Source: Hymenobacter convexus
GTDB taxonomy: Bacteria > Bacteroidota > Bacteroidia > Cytophagales > Hymenobacteraceae
Direction of reading: 5' to 3'
Assembly (NCBI RefSeq): GCF_030580955.1
Contig: NZ_JAUQON010000001.1
Location: 186,001-250,000, forward strand
DNA length: 64,000 nt
This document shows, piece after piece, positions 18,015 through 26,579 of this stretch. The stretch's first letter is position 1, and every line of letters starts with the position of its first letter. The notes beneath the pieces are model-generated. The model ran no database searches, was not told the DNA's origin, and saw only the letters and a program-made list of their open reading frames with translations. The position numbers and the translations under genes were made by a program.

Positions 18015-18350
18015 CTAAGCCGATGCCATGATGAACAGCAAGTATCCCATGGGCACAATAGCTCCCGCTACAAACCCCCATACATGCGGCCTGCCCCTTT
18101 TCGATAGTAGATAAAGTAGGCCGACATTGATGAGCAGAATCAAGCCTAATAGTAGTTTATAGCTGATAGGCAGCGGGGCTATATGAAACCCTGATTCTCC
18201 TGGCATCACTCTGTCCATCGTCGCAAAGTCAACGCCATCAGCCCATATCCACGCTACCAGAAATCCATCCAAGAGCAGCGTACCAATGAGTACAGCAAGA
18301 ATAGTCACAACTCGGGATAGCCTACTGGAAGCTTGAACTGAGGTATTCAT
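18015..18350 (-). CDS. Small integral membrane protein
   Basis: From ATG 18350 the product starts MNTSVQASSRLSRVVTILAV. It has about three membrane segments: TILAVLIGTLLLDGFLVAWI, LLLGLILLINVGLLYLL and VWGFVAGAIVPMGYLLFIM. The gene is visibly richer in A/T than its neighbours. No family is recognised. It follows a tsf-like 3' end and terminator (18361-18443), hinting that it came in with acquired DNA. Confidence 0.6.
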   Translation of the reverse strand: MNTSVQASSRLSRVVTILAVLIGTLLLDGFLVAWIWADGVDFATMDRVMPGESGFHIAPLPISYKLLLGLILLINVGLLYLLSKRGRPHVWGFVAGAIVPMGYLLFIMASA

Positions 18351-18360
18351 GACTACAAAG

Positions 18361-18395
18361 AAAATCCCCGCCGGCACAACGCCAGCGGGGCTTTC
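18361..18395 (-). terminator. Terminator following the tsf-like 3' remnant
   Basis: Hairpin ccccgccggcacaacgccag continuing to cggggcttt. Its layout and much of its sequence match the terminator of the real tsf gene at 19309-19342. Confidence 0.75.
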
Positions 18396-18443
18396 AATTT
18401 AGCTAAAAACGGCAATTAAGCGCCGATAGCTTCGCGGGTAAAG
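18396..18443 (-). pseudogene. Remnant resembling the 3' end of tsf
   Basis: The minus strand can be read as ...YSFTREAIGA followed by a stop. The genuine EF-Ts ends SDFKRVAIGA. The 15 bases ttaagcgccgatagc are identical at both sites (18417 and 19372 region), and the spacing to the downstream terminator is nearly the same (18-19 bases). It has no start codon and is too short to be functional. It looks like a partial duplication or the tail of a foreign tsf. Confidence 0.5.
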
Positions 18444-18457
18444 CTGTAGTGAAGTAG

Positions 18458-19249
18458 TTATTGCTCCGGCTGGTAACGATACTTAGTGCCCGTCAGAAAA
18501 ACGTACCGTACAGTGATTGCAGCAGACAGCGTATTCAATCTAAGGTCCGTGTGTGCCGTAGCCAAGACGTTGTGCGTCGCCTCATCCACCACGGAAATCA
18601 CATTTTCATTCAATCCTGACAAGGCTACCATGTTTTTCACTTCTCCTCCAATCAGGAGCATGGGTGAAGCCTGCCACTCCGCTCGCAATCCTAGTGCAGC
18701 AGTATATCGGGCGCCGGGGGTCTTGCCTTGTGCGGTAAGAAAAATACGCTGATTGGGCACTGTCCTGAGTCCGTTTTGATAGCCTAACGTGTCAACTAAT
18801 AAGGGATAATTTTGAGGAGAAAGAAAGCTCACGACTCCGCCAGCTACTACGTGCAGCGCAATCCGCGGTGTCGGCTGCCACAGCCGTAATACCACTGATA
18901 GCGGCACCTGCGTGTAGTTATGCAGGTAAGCACGGCTTATGCCAACCTGCTCCACTTGCACTCGAAAGCCGTAGCCGGCGCGCAGGAATAGCAGTCCGGT
19001 TTCAAACGACAGCGTCGGCGAATGACTATAGCCCAAGTGCAGCCCCCAGACCGGAAGAAGCGGGCCCTTGCTGGTTTGAATGACAGCATTTGTCGACTCG
19101 AAACGTTGAGATTGTAATGCAGTTGCCACAGCACTCGCGTACAGCCCATACGTGCGCTTGTGTACCGTAGCCGGCAAATCCTGAGCTTGCCCTGGCAGCC
19201 CAATACCCATTAACATTGTCAGTAAGCAGGTGTAACGGAAAGGGCCCAT
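18458..19249 (-). CDS. Outer membrane beta-barrel hypothetical protein
   Basis: From ATG 19249 the product starts MGPFRYTCLLTMLMGIGLPGQAQ, a signal peptide. Alternating beta strands follow (LLPVWGLHLGYSHSPTLSFE, LLFLRAGYGFRVQVE). It ends LSAAITVRYVFLTGTKYRYQPEQ, like a small porin-type or PorT-type barrel. The gene is AT-richer than its surroundings and lies between the true tsf 3' end and a tsf-like remnant, so it may be acquired. Function unknown. Confidence 0.65.
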   Translation of the reverse strand: MGPFRYTCLLTMLMGIGLPGQAQDLPATVHKRTYGLYASAVATALQSQRFESTNAVIQTSKGPLLPVWGLHLGYSHSPTLSFETGLLFLRAGYGFRVQVEQVGISRAYLHNYTQVPLSVVLRLWQPTPRIALHVVAGGVVSFLSPQNYPLLVDTLGYQNGLRTVPNQRIFLTAQGKTPGARYTAALGLRAEWQASPMLLIGGEVKNMVALSGLNENVISVVDEATHNVLATAHTDLRLNTLSAAITVRYVFLTGTKYRYQPEQ

Positions 19250-19308
19250 ACCATCGGCGCATTTAGAGTGAAACTGCCTGACTAGCAACTGAGAAAAGAC
19301 CTAAATAT

Positions 19309-19342
19309 AAAAGCCCGCTGGCAATTTGCCAGCGGGCTTTCA
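19309..19342 (-). terminator. tsf terminator
   Basis: Hairpin agcccgctggcaatttgcca followed by gcgggctttca, with A/T tracts. It follows the EF-Ts stop codon on the minus strand by about 20 bases. Confidence 0.88.
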
Positions 19343-19361
19343 CAACCAACGCGGATGGGGT

Positions 19362-20198
19362 TTAAGCGCCGATAGCCACGCGCTTGAAGTCCGAAACCGT
19401 CATGCCTTTCGACTTGCTGTCGAGCAGCTGGGCGATGGTCATCGAGTTGTCTTTCACGAACTCCTGGTTCAGCAGGGTCTGCTCTTTGTAGAACTTGTTC
19501 AGCTTGCCTTGGGCGATTTTCTCCAGCATCGCCTCGGGCTTGCCTTCAGCACGCGCCTGCTCTTTGCCGATTTCAATTTCGCGCTCCACCGTAGCCGAGT
19601 CCACGCCGTCTTTGTCAACGGCAACGGGCTTCATGGCCACGATTTGCATGGCCACGTCGCGGCCCACGGCAGCAGCGTCGGCCGAGCCCACGTTCTTCAG
19701 GCCCACGAGTACGCCTTTCTTGCTGTCGGAGTGGATGTACGAAGCCACTTTCTCAGCGGTCAGCGTCACGTAGGTCAGGTCCAGCTTCTCGCCGATTTTG
19801 CCGGTCAGGTCGGTGATGTGCTCCTGAATGGTCAGGCCATCGTCCTCTTTCACAGCCAGCAGCTCCTCTTTGGTAGAGGCGTTGGTGCGCACAGCGGCAT
19901 CGAGGATGCGCTGCACCAGCTCGCGGAAGTTCGCCACTTTGGCTACCGACTCGGTTTCGCAGGCCAGGGCCACCAGCTTGCCGTTGGTGCCGTCCTCGCT
20001 CACGTTCACTGCCACGAAGCCTTCCGAGGTTTCGTTCTCGGCGCGCTTGTCAGCGATTTTCTGACCAGCCTTGCGCAGAATGTCGCGGGCAGCTTCGAAG
20101 TCGCCATCGGCTTCGGTCAGGGCTTTTTTGCAATCCATCATGCCGGCACCGGTCATGGTGCGGAGCTTGTTTACGTCTGCGGCGGTAATAGCGGCCAT
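19362..20198 (-). CDS. tsf: Elongation factor Ts
   Basis: Nucleotide exchange factor for EF-Tu in translation. The N-terminal ITAADVNKLRTMTGAGMMDCKKAL is the conserved UBA-like domain and EF-Tu-contact motif (TGAGMMDCKKAL). The 278 residues cover the full two-subdomain core. The family terminal motif reads FKRVAIGA. The ATG is at 20198. A palindromic repeat at 20204-20281 directly precedes it and a terminator separates it from rpsB, unlike the usual tight rpsB-tsf spacing. Confidence 0.97.
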   Translation of the reverse strand: MAAITAADVNKLRTMTGAGMMDCKKALTEADGDFEAARDILRKAGQKIADKRAENETSEGFVAVNVSEDGTNGKLVALACETESVAKVANFRELVQRILDAAVRTNASTKEELLAVKEDDGLTIQEHITDLTGKIGEKLDLTYVTLTAEKVASYIHSDSKKGVLVGLKNVGSADAAAVGRDVAMQIVAMKPVAVDKDGVDSATVEREIEIGKEQARAEGKPEAMLEKIAQGKLNKFYKEQTLLNQEFVKDNSMTIAQLLDSKSKGMTVSDFKRVAIGA

Positions 20199-20203
20199 TG
20201 GAA

Positions 20204-20281
20204 GTAGCGCGGACTTTTAGTCCGCGAATTAAGTGAATGGTTGTTTTTTGAGAAAAGTCGCGGACTAAAAGTCCGCGCTAC
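20204..20281. repeat. Palindromic repeat (gtagcgcggactttt family) in the tsf leader
   Basis: Outer arms gtagcgcggacttttagtcc and its complement are near-perfect around a loop of about 25 bases. It ends 6 bases before the tsf ATG on the minus strand, so it lies in the tsf leader. The core cggacttttagtccg is itself palindromic. Confidence 0.92.
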
Positions 20282-20286
20282 GAAAA

Positions 20287-20335
20287 GAAAAAGGGAACCT
20301 CCGGAGCCTAGACTACTCGAAGGTTCCCTTTTTTC
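20287..20335. terminator. Terminator between rpsB and tsf
   Basis: Hairpin with arms aaaaagggaacct and aggttccctttttt around an ~18-base loop. It follows the rpsB stop on the minus strand and has T-rich tails on both strands. Confidence 0.8.
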
Positions 20336-20352
20336 AAAGAGCTCAGAAGGGA

Positions 20353-21120
20353 CTATTCTTCGTCAGCAGCCGTTTTTTCAGCAATGGCGGCCTCATCGGC
20401 TTCCTTGCGGTCGGCGTCTTCTTTGTCAACTTTGCGCTCCGACAGGCCGTCTTCGATGGCCTTGCCAATCACGCTCACGATGAGCTGAATCGACTTTGAG
20501 GCATCGTCGTTGGCGGGAATCGGGAACTGCACCAGCTCGGGGTTCGAGTTGGTATCGCAGATAGCGAACACAGGGATACCCAGTTTGTGGGCTTCTTTCA
20601 CGGCGATGTGCTCGCGCTTCACGTCCACTACGAACAGGGCAGCGGGCAGACGGCCGAGGTCGGCGATGCCGCCGAGCACGCGGTCAAGCTTCTCGCGCTC
20701 GCGCTGCATCATCAGTTTCTCGCGCTTAGCTAGTGCGGCGTAAGCGGTGTTCTCTTTCACCATCTTGTCGATGGTGGCCATCTTCTTCAGGCTCTTGCGA
20801 ACCGTGGCGAAGTTGGTGAGCATGCCGCCCAACCACCGGTCGGTCACGAAAGGCATCTTCAAACGCTCGGCTTCCGTCGTAACGATTTCCTGCGCCTGCT
20901 TTTTCGTGGCTACGAACATGATTTTGCGGCCGCTTTTCGCGATGTTGCGAATAGCCTGGGCTGCATAATCAAGCGAAACCAACGTTTTGTTGAGGTCGAT
21001 GATGTGGATGCCGTTCTTCTCCATGAAGATGTACGGCGCCATTTTGGGGTCCCACTTGCGGGTGAGGTGACCAAAGTGGGCACCTGCGTCGAGCAGGTCC
21101 TTATAAGTCGTCTGAGCCAT
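20353..21120 (-). CDS. rpsB: 30S ribosomal protein S2
   Basis: S2 binds the 16S rRNA head-body junction and is needed for late 30S assembly. Conserved stretches: LLDAGAHFGHLTRKWDPKM near the start, DRWLGGMLTNFATV around residues 92-106, and GIADLGRLPAALFVVD. The 255-residue length includes a charged C-terminal tail (EEADEAAIAEKTAADEE-like). Start MAQTTYKDLLDAG. It follows rpsI by 18 bases, consistent with one transcript. Confidence 0.97.
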   Translation of the reverse strand: MAQTTYKDLLDAGAHFGHLTRKWDPKMAPYIFMEKNGIHIIDLNKTLVSLDYAAQAIRNIAKSGRKIMFVATKKQAQEIVTTEAERLKMPFVTDRWLGGMLTNFATVRKSLKKMATIDKMVKENTAYAALAKREKLMMQREREKLDRVLGGIADLGRLPAALFVVDVKREHIAVKEAHKLGIPVFAICDTNSNPELVQFPIPANDDASKSIQLIVSVIGKAIEDGLSERKVDKEDADRKEADEAAIAEKTAADEE

Positions 21121-21138
21121 GATGTGTTTCCTCCTGGA

Positions 21139-21525
21139 TTAGCGTTTCGAGAACTGGAACGAACGACGAGCCTTGCGCTTGCCGAATTTTTTGCGTTCCA
21201 CCATGCGCGGGTCGCGGGTCATGAAACCTTCCTTCTTCAAAGCCGGACGGGTTTCTTCGTTGTCGCTAACGAGCGCCTTGGTGATAGCCAGACGGATAGC
21301 CTCGGCCTGAGCCGAAATGCCGCCGCCGCGCACGTTCACCTTGATGTCGTACTGGCCGACTTGCTCGAGGATTGCCAGGGGCTGATTTACAACGTTCTCC
21401 AGCAACTCGTTGCTGAAGTACGATTTCATGTCCCGGTCATTGATAGTGATATTCCCTTGCCCGGCCTGCATGTAGATGCGGGCCACCGAGGTTTTTCTTC
21501 TACCAGAGGTGTTGGTAATTGCCAT
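21139..21525 (-). CDS. rpsI: 30S ribosomal protein S9
   Basis: S9 sits in the head of the 30S subunit, and its C-terminal tail contacts P-site tRNA. It is recognised by GRRKTSVARIYMQAGQGNITIND near the start and the basic tail KKFGKRKARRSFQFSKR, whose final Lys-Arg is the tRNA-contact end. Length 128 is normal. It lies 36 bases downstream of rplM and is followed by rpsB, the classic L13-S9-S2-Ts order. Confidence 0.97.
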   Translation of the reverse strand: MAITNTSGRRKTSVARIYMQAGQGNITINDRDMKSYFSNELLENVVNQPLAILEQVGQYDIKVNVRGGGISAQAEAIRLAITKALVSDNEETRPALKKEGFMTRDPRMVERKKFGKRKARRSFQFSKR

Positions 21526-21561
21526 TAGTGGAAAAATTAAAGAAGCGTAAGCCGTCGTGGC

Positions 21562-22014
21562 TTACAGGTTTTTCAGTTCGATGGCCACGGGCTGCTGGGC
21601 CTCGTGGGGATGCTGGTCGCCGGCGTACACGTACAGGTTGCGGTACTGAGCGGCGCCGAGACGGTTACCTTGCAGCATGCCTTTCACGGCATGCTCAATC
21701 ACGCGGCGCGAGTCGCGCTCCATTTGCTCGCGCACGGTGCGACGCTTCTGGCCGCCGGGGTAGCCCGAGTGGGTGATGTAAACCTTCTCGGTCATTTTTT
21801 TGCCCGTCACGCGCAGGTTGTCGGCGTTGATAACGATGACGTTGTCGCCGCAATCCGCGTTGGGGGTGAACGAAGGCTTGTGCTTGCCACGCAGGATGTT
21901 GGCAATTTGGCTGGCAACGCGGCCCAGCGGGGCCACGCTGGCGTCTACGATAACCCAGCTCTTCTGGGCGTTGGCCTTATTGACGTGGGTCGTCTTGAAG
22001 CTCAGGTGGTCCAT
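21562..22014 (-). CDS. rplM: 50S ribosomal protein L13
   Basis: An early-assembly 50S protein. It is recognised by SWVIVDASVAPLGRVASQIANILRGKHKPSF, by NADCGDNVIVINADN and by the motif TEKVYITHSGYPGGQKRRTVREQM. It is the first gene of the operon. The first gene's promoter is seen at 22087-22118 on the minus strand. The 150-residue length is standard. Confidence 0.97.
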   Translation of the reverse strand: MDHLSFKTTHVNKANAQKSWVIVDASVAPLGRVASQIANILRGKHKPSFTPNADCGDNVIVINADNLRVTGKKMTEKVYITHSGYPGGQKRRTVREQMERDSRRVIEHAVKGMLQGNRLGAAQYRNLYVYAGDQHPHEAQQPVAIELKNL

Positions 22015-22086
22015 GAGTCGAAAAAAAGGTATGCTAAACTATTGAATAAGAGTACGGAGCCGCTTGGGCTTCGGGAAAAACGGACA

Positions 22087-22118
22087 CAAAGGTACTGATT
22101 TATGGGGAAATAGCCAAA
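22087..22118 (-). promoter_or_regulatory. Promoter of the rplM-rpsI-rpsB-tsf operon
   Basis: On the minus strand the sequence reads TTTG, 20 bases, TACCTTTG. This matches the Bacteroidota sigma-A consensus (TTTG, 17-23 bases, TAnnTTTG). The -7 element lies 72 bases before the rplM ATG. Confidence 0.8.
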
Positions 22119-22202
22119 CGTACCTCAGTAGTTTTTCCAGGATTCCCTTTTGATGCCGTCAAAGCCAGAGGCTGATAAATGGCAATGCTTGGCCCCAAGA
22201 CG

Positions 22203-22210
22203 TACTTTTG
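22203..22210 (+). promoter_or_regulatory. Putative -7 element for the membrane glycosyltransferase-like gene
   Basis: Reads TACTTTTG, matching TAnnTTTG, 7 bases before the ATG at 22218. No clear -33 element is seen. If used, the transcript would be almost leaderless. Confidence 0.5.
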
Positions 22211-22217
22211 AAGCTTA

Positions 22218-23690
22218 ATGTCGCTTATGAATCCTTCGGCTGCTCTTTCTGATACAACTGCTTCCGACCGCCGCGCCCGGCTTCTGTTGGCCGTATTGCT
22301 GCTGATTTCGGTTGTCATGGCCTTCATCACCAAAGGTACCTACGACTCGGGTGACAGCGTGAAGCACTACCTGTTTGCGCACTACGCCTTTCAGTACCCG
22401 CTCAATTATTTCGATTCGTGGGCCAAGCCGCTATTCACGCTGCTCTCGTCGGGGCCGGCGCAGGCCGGGTTTATTGGCATGAAGCTGTTTCAGTGCACGG
22501 TGGTGGCCGTTTCGGCTTGGTGCGCCTACGTCATTGCGCGGGCATTGCGGCTCCCGGCGCCGGAGCTGGCGGTGCTGTTTTGCTACGCCGCGCCCGATTA
22601 TTTCCTCATCCAGTTCTCGGGTCTCACCGAGCCGCTGTTTGGGCTGATACTTGTCGCTTCCGTGGCGCTGGCCATGACGAGCCGGCCGGGCTGGTCGGCG
22701 GCCCTGATTTCATTTTTGCCCTTCGTGCGCTCCGAGGGCTTTATCCTGATTGGCATCTGGGTAGTGTACCTGGCCTGGGAGCGGCAGTGGCGCTATCTGC
22801 CGCTGGTGGTGCTGGGCTATGTGCTGTTTAGCGTGGCCGGCGCCGTGGTGCTGGGCGAGCCGGGCTGGGTGTTCGGGCGCAATCCGTACGCTACCGTTTC
22901 GGTGTATGGGCATGGCGACTGGCCGCATTTCGTGGCGAGCCTGCCGGGCTTACTGGGCTGGGTGCTGTCGGTACTAGTGGCGGTGGGCGGCGTGCGCATG
23001 TTGCGCGACTGCCTGCGGCCGGAGCGACGCCGGGAGCCGTTGTTCGCCGCCGAACTGTTGCTGGTGTACGGCAGCGTCACGGTATTTATTGCCGCGCACA
23101 CCATTTTCTGGGCTAAAGGACTGTTCAATTCCTTTGGTCTAACGCGCGTGCTGGACGTGACCACGCCGCTCTTTGCCGTGGTCGCACTTAGTGGCTTAGC
23201 CGGGTTGACGTTGCTGGGGCGCAGCCCGCTGGCCCGGCGGCGCATTCAGGTAGGTTTTGCGGTGGCGGTGGTGCTTTTCCTGTTCACTGGCGCGCGCAAT
23301 GCCTTCCGTTGGAAGCGCGATTTTACCCCGCCGCCCGACCAGCTGGTGGTAGACCAGGCCGCCGCCTGGCTGCGCCAAACCGACGACCTGGCCGCCCGGC
23401 CCATGGCCTACGAGTTTCCCTATGTGTCGGTGGCCACGGGCAACGACCCCTTCACCGCCCAGACGCATCCCGACATCGCGCTCAACAACAACGGCCAGGT
23501 CGAGTCGCTGCCCGTGGGCGCCCTGCTGATTTGGGACGACTGGTTTGCTCGCACCGAAAAGCGGGTACAGCTGGCCACCATGCGCGCCGATGCCCGCTTC
23601 CGCGAGCGGTGGCAGACGGCCTTGCCCCGCCACCCCGAGCATCCGGAGCGCGACACCACGCGCATCGTCATTTTCGAACGCGTGCGGTAA
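22218..23690 (+). CDS. Multi-pass membrane protein, GT-C glycosyltransferase-like
   Basis: A 490-residue protein with roughly ten or more membrane segments, from LLLAVLLLISVVMAFI near the start to RRIQVGFAVAVVLFLFTGAR, then a soluble C-terminal domain of ~110 residues. An acidic loop after the first segment (TYDSGDSVKHYLFAH) resembles the first-loop Asp motif of GT-C enzymes that use polyprenyl-phosphate sugars. This functional call is inferred from layout only. ATG 22218 or 22227 is the start. It is a single gene, divergent from rplM. Confidence 0.6.
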   Translation: MSLMNPSAALSDTTASDRRARLLLAVLLLISVVMAFITKGTYDSGDSVKHYLFAHYAFQYPLNYFDSWAKPLFTLLSSGPAQAGFIGMKLFQCTVVAVSAWCAYVIARALRLPAPELAVLFCYAAPDYFLIQFSGLTEPLFGLILVASVALAMTSRPGWSAALISFLPFVRSEGFILIGIWVVYLAWERQWRYLPLVVLGYVLFSVAGAVVLGEPGWVFGRNPYATVSVYGHGDWPHFVASLPGLLGWVLSVLVAVGGVRMLRDCLRPERRREPLFAAELLLVYGSVTVFIAAHTIFWAKGLFNSFGLTRVLDVTTPLFAVVALSGLAGLTLLGRSPLARRRIQVGFAVAVVLFLFTGARNAFRWKRDFTPPPDQLVVDQAAAWLRQTDDLAARPMAYEFPYVSVATGNDPFTAQTHPDIALNNNGQVESLPVGALLIWDDWFARTEKRVQLATMRADARFRERWQTALPRHPEHPERDTTRIVIFERVR

Positions 23691-23698
23691 GTTGAGGC

Positions 23699-24412
23699 TT
23701 ACAGATTCTGCCGCAACGCCTCCACCAGCACGCGGAAATCCTTCGGATAGGGCGCTTCGACGGAAATTTCCTCGCCGTTCAGGCCCGTGAACTGCAGCTT
23801 GAGCGCATGCAGGGCGAAGCGCTTGATGAAGGGCTGCTCTTCCTCGCCTTCCTTCATGTTGAACTTCTTCTTCAGCGAAGACAGGTAAAAATCCTCCCCG
23901 CCGTAGTCCTTGTCGCCCACAATAGGCGCCTGCAAGTACATGAGGTGGAGGCGAATCTGGTGCATGCGGCCCGTCACGGGCTCGCACAGCATGAGGGCGT
24001 GGCGCTTGAAGGTTTCGAGGGTGGTGAAGTGCGTTTCGGCGGGCTTGCCCTTGTAGGCGAGGCGGGCCTTACCCCGGCTGGTGGTTTCGATGTTGCGCTC
24101 CACCACTTCATCCTGTAGCTGCGGGGTGCCCCACACCACGGCGTGGTATTGCTTTTTCACCTCGCGGTTTTCGAACTGCATGGCGAGGTGGCGGTAGGCG
24201 GCCGGGTTTTTAGCAAAGGCCAGCGCGCCGCTGGTTTCGCGGTCGAGGCGGTGGGCAGCCTGAATATCGTCGTGGTGCTGGCGGGCTAGGCGCAGCATGT
24301 TGGGCGCGCCGCCCACCCGCTCGTCGAGCGTGGCCAGAAACGGCGGCTTGTTGACAACGAGGTAGTCGTCGTTTTCGAAAATAACGAGGTCGGAGAAATT
24401 TGGGAGCTTCAT
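23699..24412 (-). CDS. RluA family pseudouridine synthase
   Basis: Converts specific uridines in rRNA or tRNA to pseudouridine. It has the RluA motif AAHRLDRETSG with catalytic Asp57 and the later GRMHQIRLHLMYLQAPIVGD and GLNGEEISVEAPYP. No S4 domain is visible in the roughly 237 residues, which fits the RluA/TruC-like subgroup. Target RNA unknown. ATG 24412 (MKLPNF) is preferred over 24424. A TACCTTTG element lies at 24423-24430. The gene is convergent with the membrane protein gene. Confidence 0.88.
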   Translation of the reverse strand: MKLPNFSDLVIFENDDYLVVNKPPFLATLDERVGGAPNMLRLARQHHDDIQAAHRLDRETSGALAFAKNPAAYRHLAMQFENREVKKQYHAVVWGTPQLQDEVVERNIETTSRGKARLAYKGKPAETHFTTLETFKRHALMLCEPVTGRMHQIRLHLMYLQAPIVGDKDYGGEDFYLSSLKKKFNMKEGEEEQPFIKRFALHALKLQFTGLNGEEISVEAPYPKDFRVLVEALRQNL

Positions 24413-24422
24413 AAGAAGCCGC

Positions 24423-24430
24423 AAAGGTAC
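24423..24430 (-). promoter_or_regulatory. Putative -7 element of the pseudouridine synthase gene
   Basis: The minus strand reads TACCTTTG (TAnnTTTG type) about 10 bases before the ATG at 24412. It supports that start over the one at 24424, which lies too close. Confidence 0.55.
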
Positions 24431-24463
24431 GGCCCTGCGAACGGCAAGAACCTATGCGAGGAC

Positions 24464-24548
24464 GTCATGCTGAGCGCAGCCGAAGCATCTCTATCGCGAA
24501 CTTATTTACTTACCCGGTAGAGATACTTCGGCTGCGCTCAGCATGGCG
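24464..24548. repeat. Palindromic repeat family A, copy 3
   Basis: Arms cgtcatgctgagcgcagccg and its complement with one G:U pair near the tip (catggcg). Loop about 25 bases. It follows the histidine kinase stop on the minus strand by about 12 bases. Confidence 0.9.
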
Positions 24549-24559
24549 CTTCTCTTGTT

Positions 24560-25627
24560 TTAGCTGCTCACCGGGCCGCCGCCTTTCGGCTTGCTCAGCT
24601 TGAATTCCAGCGTGGTGCCTTCGCCCACGGTGCTTTTCACCTTGATAGTGGACTTGTGCGCCTCCACAATGTGCTTACTGATGGCCAGCCCCAGCCCCGA
24701 GCCGCCCGACTCGCGCGACCGGCTCTTGTCGATGCGGTAGAAGCGCTCGAAAATGCGGTTCTGGTGCTCGGGAGCGATACCGCTGCCGTCGTCGCGCACG
24801 GCAATGCGAACGGAGGTTTTGCCCTCGACCAGCGACACCACCACGCGGCCGTTGTCGCGGCCGTACTTGATGGCGTTGTCAATCAGGTTGACCAGTACCT
24901 GGCGGATGCGGTTGCGGTCGGCTACCACGAGCAGGCCGGTTTCGGGCAGGTTGGGCGGGAATAGCTCCAGCGCGGTGCCGCGCCGGGCGGCCTGCTGCTC
25001 CAGCAGCTCGAAGATGTCGAGCACCAGGGCTACCAGGTCGAAGCGCTGGCGGCGCATGCGGACCACGCCTTTTTCGAGTTGCGCGATGGTGACGAGGTCC
25101 TGGACAAGGGCGTCGAGGGTATCGAGGCTGGCGGCGGCTTTGCGCAGGAATTTGCGGCGGGTGGCCAGGTCGATGTCGTCGTCCTCGTCGTCGAGAATGG
25201 TGTGCACAAAGCCTTGGGCGGCGAAAAGCGGCGTTTTCAGCTCGTGCGAAACGTCGGCCAGAAACTCGCGGCGCAGGGCCTGCAGGCGCACCAACTCATC
25301 AAGCTCCTGCTGGCGGCGCTCGGCCATGAGCAGGATTTCGTCGCGCACGCGCTTCACCGGCTCGGGCCGGAACAGGAACTTGTTGCTGAGCCGCTTGAAC
25401 TCCTTGCGCTTAATGTGCTCCAGGCCCGCGTAAATGCCGTTAATCTCCCGAAAAATCAGGGCCTCAAACGACAAGTAGACCAGCAGAAAGCACGCCGCCA
25501 CCGTGACGCCCGCCGCCAGAAACGCCTCCCGAAACGGCAGCGTGGGGCCGATGCGGGCATACGTGGTGAGCACGCCCGCCACCAGCAGCGCAATAAGAAT
25601 GGCAATGGTGCGAGAGGAGAGGTTCAT
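24560..25627 (-). CDS. Sensor histidine kinase (PhoR-like)
   Basis: Membrane sensor of a two-component system. Two N-terminal membrane segments (about residues 8-25 and 36-56) enclose a very short loop, so it has almost no periplasmic sensor domain. A linker leads to the HisKA domain with phospho-accepting His128 in DVSHELKTPLF. The HATPase domain has the N-box NLIDNAIKYG, DDGSGI and GSGLGLAISKH. It lies directly downstream of the response regulator and is separated from it by a palindromic repeat. The partner RR at 25770 makes a PhoB/PhoR-like pair, but phosphate control is not shown. Confidence 0.92.
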   Translation of the reverse strand: MNLSSRTIAILIALLVAGVLTTYARIGPTLPFREAFLAAGVTVAACFLLVYLSFEALIFREINGIYAGLEHIKRKEFKRLSNKFLFRPEPVKRVRDEILLMAERRQQELDELVRLQALRREFLADVSHELKTPLFAAQGFVHTILDDEDDDIDLATRRKFLRKAAASLDTLDALVQDLVTIAQLEKGVVRMRRQRFDLVALVLDIFELLEQQAARRGTALELFPPNLPETGLLVVADRNRIRQVLVNLIDNAIKYGRDNGRVVVSLVEGKTSVRIAVRDDGSGIAPEHQNRIFERFYRIDKSRSRESGGSGLGLAISKHIVEAHKSTIKVKSTVGEGTTLEFKLSKPKGGGPVSS

Positions 25628-25650
25628 CGGTGCGGAGAATTAGTTAAAAA

Positions 25651-25746
25651 GCACGTCATGCAGAGCGCAGCGAAGCATCTTGCGTGCAATAGTAAATAAT
25701 TACCGGTGGCGGGCAAGATGCTTCGCTGCGCTCTGCATGACGTGCT
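25651..25746. repeat. Palindromic repeat family A, copy 4 (extended ends)
   Basis: Arms gcacgtcatgcagagcgcag and its complement. The terminal gcac/gtgc differs from other copies yet is still self-complementary, and aaa/ttt continues it outward. Arms carry gcagag where most copies have gctgag on both sides. It lies between the response regulator and kinase genes. Confidence 0.9.
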
Positions 25747-25769
25747 TTGGGCAGCACCTTATCCTGACT

Positions 25770-26465
<696 letters not shown>

Positions 26466-26502
26466 GGCGTAACGGGCTTAGGTGAAGCAATGGTTGCGGC
26501 TG

Positions 26503-26510
26503 CAAAAGTA
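26503..26510 (-). promoter_or_regulatory. Putative -7 element of the response regulator/kinase operon
   Basis: The minus strand reads TACTTTTG (TAnnTTTG type) about 38 bases before the response regulator ATG. Confidence 0.5.
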
Positions 26511-26579
26511 CCGCTCGCTGCGGCGCGCCCCATGTTACGATTATGTGACGCCCAGCCCCAGCCCCCGCCGACCCCGGAC

